Below are positions 63,630-64,000 of a DNA stretch of 64,000 nucleotides, piece by piece; position 1 is the stretch's first letter, and each line of letters opens with the position of its first letter. The DNA is from Lamellibrachia columna (Eukaryota > Annelida > Polychaeta > Sabellida > Siboglinidae): NCBI GenBank assembly GCA_963662155.1, contig OY759262.1:57954707-58018706 (forward strand), in the 5' to 3' direction. The notes under the pieces are model-generated. The model was not told the origin of the DNA and did no database searches. It saw only the letters and a program-made list of their open reading frames with translations. The translations under genes and the position numbers were made by a program.

Positions 63630-63813
63630 GTGAGAGTGATTCAAGTTGGTATTTGTGAATGGCAAATAAACTTATTCAACAACAATAAGGCACATTTAGC
63701 TATGCGTGTGTTTATTGATACCATACTCTAAAATGTGGAGTAGGAAACGCACCCACCCACGCACACACACACAACAATAAGCTTTCTTAATGCATGGTTT
63801 CTGTAACCCACTG

Positions 63814-63870
63814 ATGTTGAATGAGTGCTGGTACACGATAATCTATCTTATGTGTTTCACTAATGCTTGG
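63814..63870 (+). pseudogene. Decayed alpha2-beta4 half-exon
   Basis: ATGTTGAATGAGTGCTGGTA and the following bases resemble 10817-10872 (ATGCTGACCGAGTGCTGCAA). However, the acceptor AG is TG and the frame is not kept. Confidence 0.4.
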
Positions 63871-64000
63871 CGTACACTGCTAAACCTGTGTTGCGAATCG
63901 TGTGTTTATTTGACTTAGACAACTCAACAAAACTCGATTCACCTGTTGATTTGGCGGCGCAACCGATTCGAAAATTGAATCGCGGCAACCGATGTTGTGT

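Overview
The window is animal (metazoan) nuclear DNA. It has GT-AG introns, dozens of long dinucleotide and tetranucleotide microsatellites, CR1/L2-type LINEs with an esterase ORF1, a dead piggyBac transposase, and a macrodomain/WWE/PARP gene family known only from eukaryotes. I cannot name the species. An invertebrate (lophotrochozoan or invertebrate deuterostome) fits best, because the PARP14/PARP10-like architecture is present but the gene layout is unlike any vertebrate one I know.

Three related genes share one 5' module: a TATAAA box, a non-coding first exon ending AAG|GTAxG, a 5'UTR intron, and a first coding exon starting ATG-GGN (Met-Gly). Copy P1 (5.8-7.6 kb, + strand) drives a compact six-exon gene (ATG 7604, stop 10888-10890). 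It encodes about 314 residues: an MGCC lipidation-type N-terminus and three RRMs, with no catalytic domain. Copy P2 (60.47-57.1 kb, - strand) drives a very large PARP14-like gene running leftwards from ATG 57144 to the stop at 12398. Copy P3 (62.05-63.63 kb, + strand) is head-to-head with P2 and starts a third gene that leaves the window. The small gene and the large gene are tail-to-tail, about 1.5 kb apart.

In the large gene I delimit 38 well-formed exons (E1-E38) plus at least five damaged ones. Order in the protein: Met-Gly leader (E1); acidic linker (E2); short exons that look like internally deleted RRMs (E3-E7, E10-E13); RRM exons (E8-E9, E14-E26); a 666-codon exon with KH-like repeats and a Pro/Gly/Asn/Thr repeat (E27); macrodomain 1 (E27-E28); linker (E29); macrodomain 2 (E30-E31); linkers and a further fold (E32-E34); WWE (E35); PARP catalytic domain (E36-E38) with an H-Y-L type triad, predicting mono-ADP-ribosylation. 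Every exon from E2 to E28 starts and ends in phase 1, so any of them can be skipped, repeated or exchanged without a frameshift. RRMs are split between exons (beta1-beta3 in one, alpha2-beta4 in the next). This makes the locus look like an exon-level combinatorial RRM cassette in front of a fixed macro-WWE-PARP effector. A role in antiviral or stress ADP-ribosylation is inference from the vertebrate PARP9/10/14 family.

The locus is actively remodelled. Two minisatellites are tandem copies of a splice acceptor junction: 11 x 27 bp at 17.8 kb with an in-frame stop, and about 17 x 63 bp at 54.5-55.6 kb, which stays open in frame. One LINE sits inside an exon with a clean 7-bp target duplication. 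A recent inverted duplication of one RRM half-exon predicts a roughly 300-bp hairpin in the pre-mRNA. Macrodomain 2 carries an in-frame TAA. All exon limits were read by eye from homology, frame and splice signals, with no transcript evidence.
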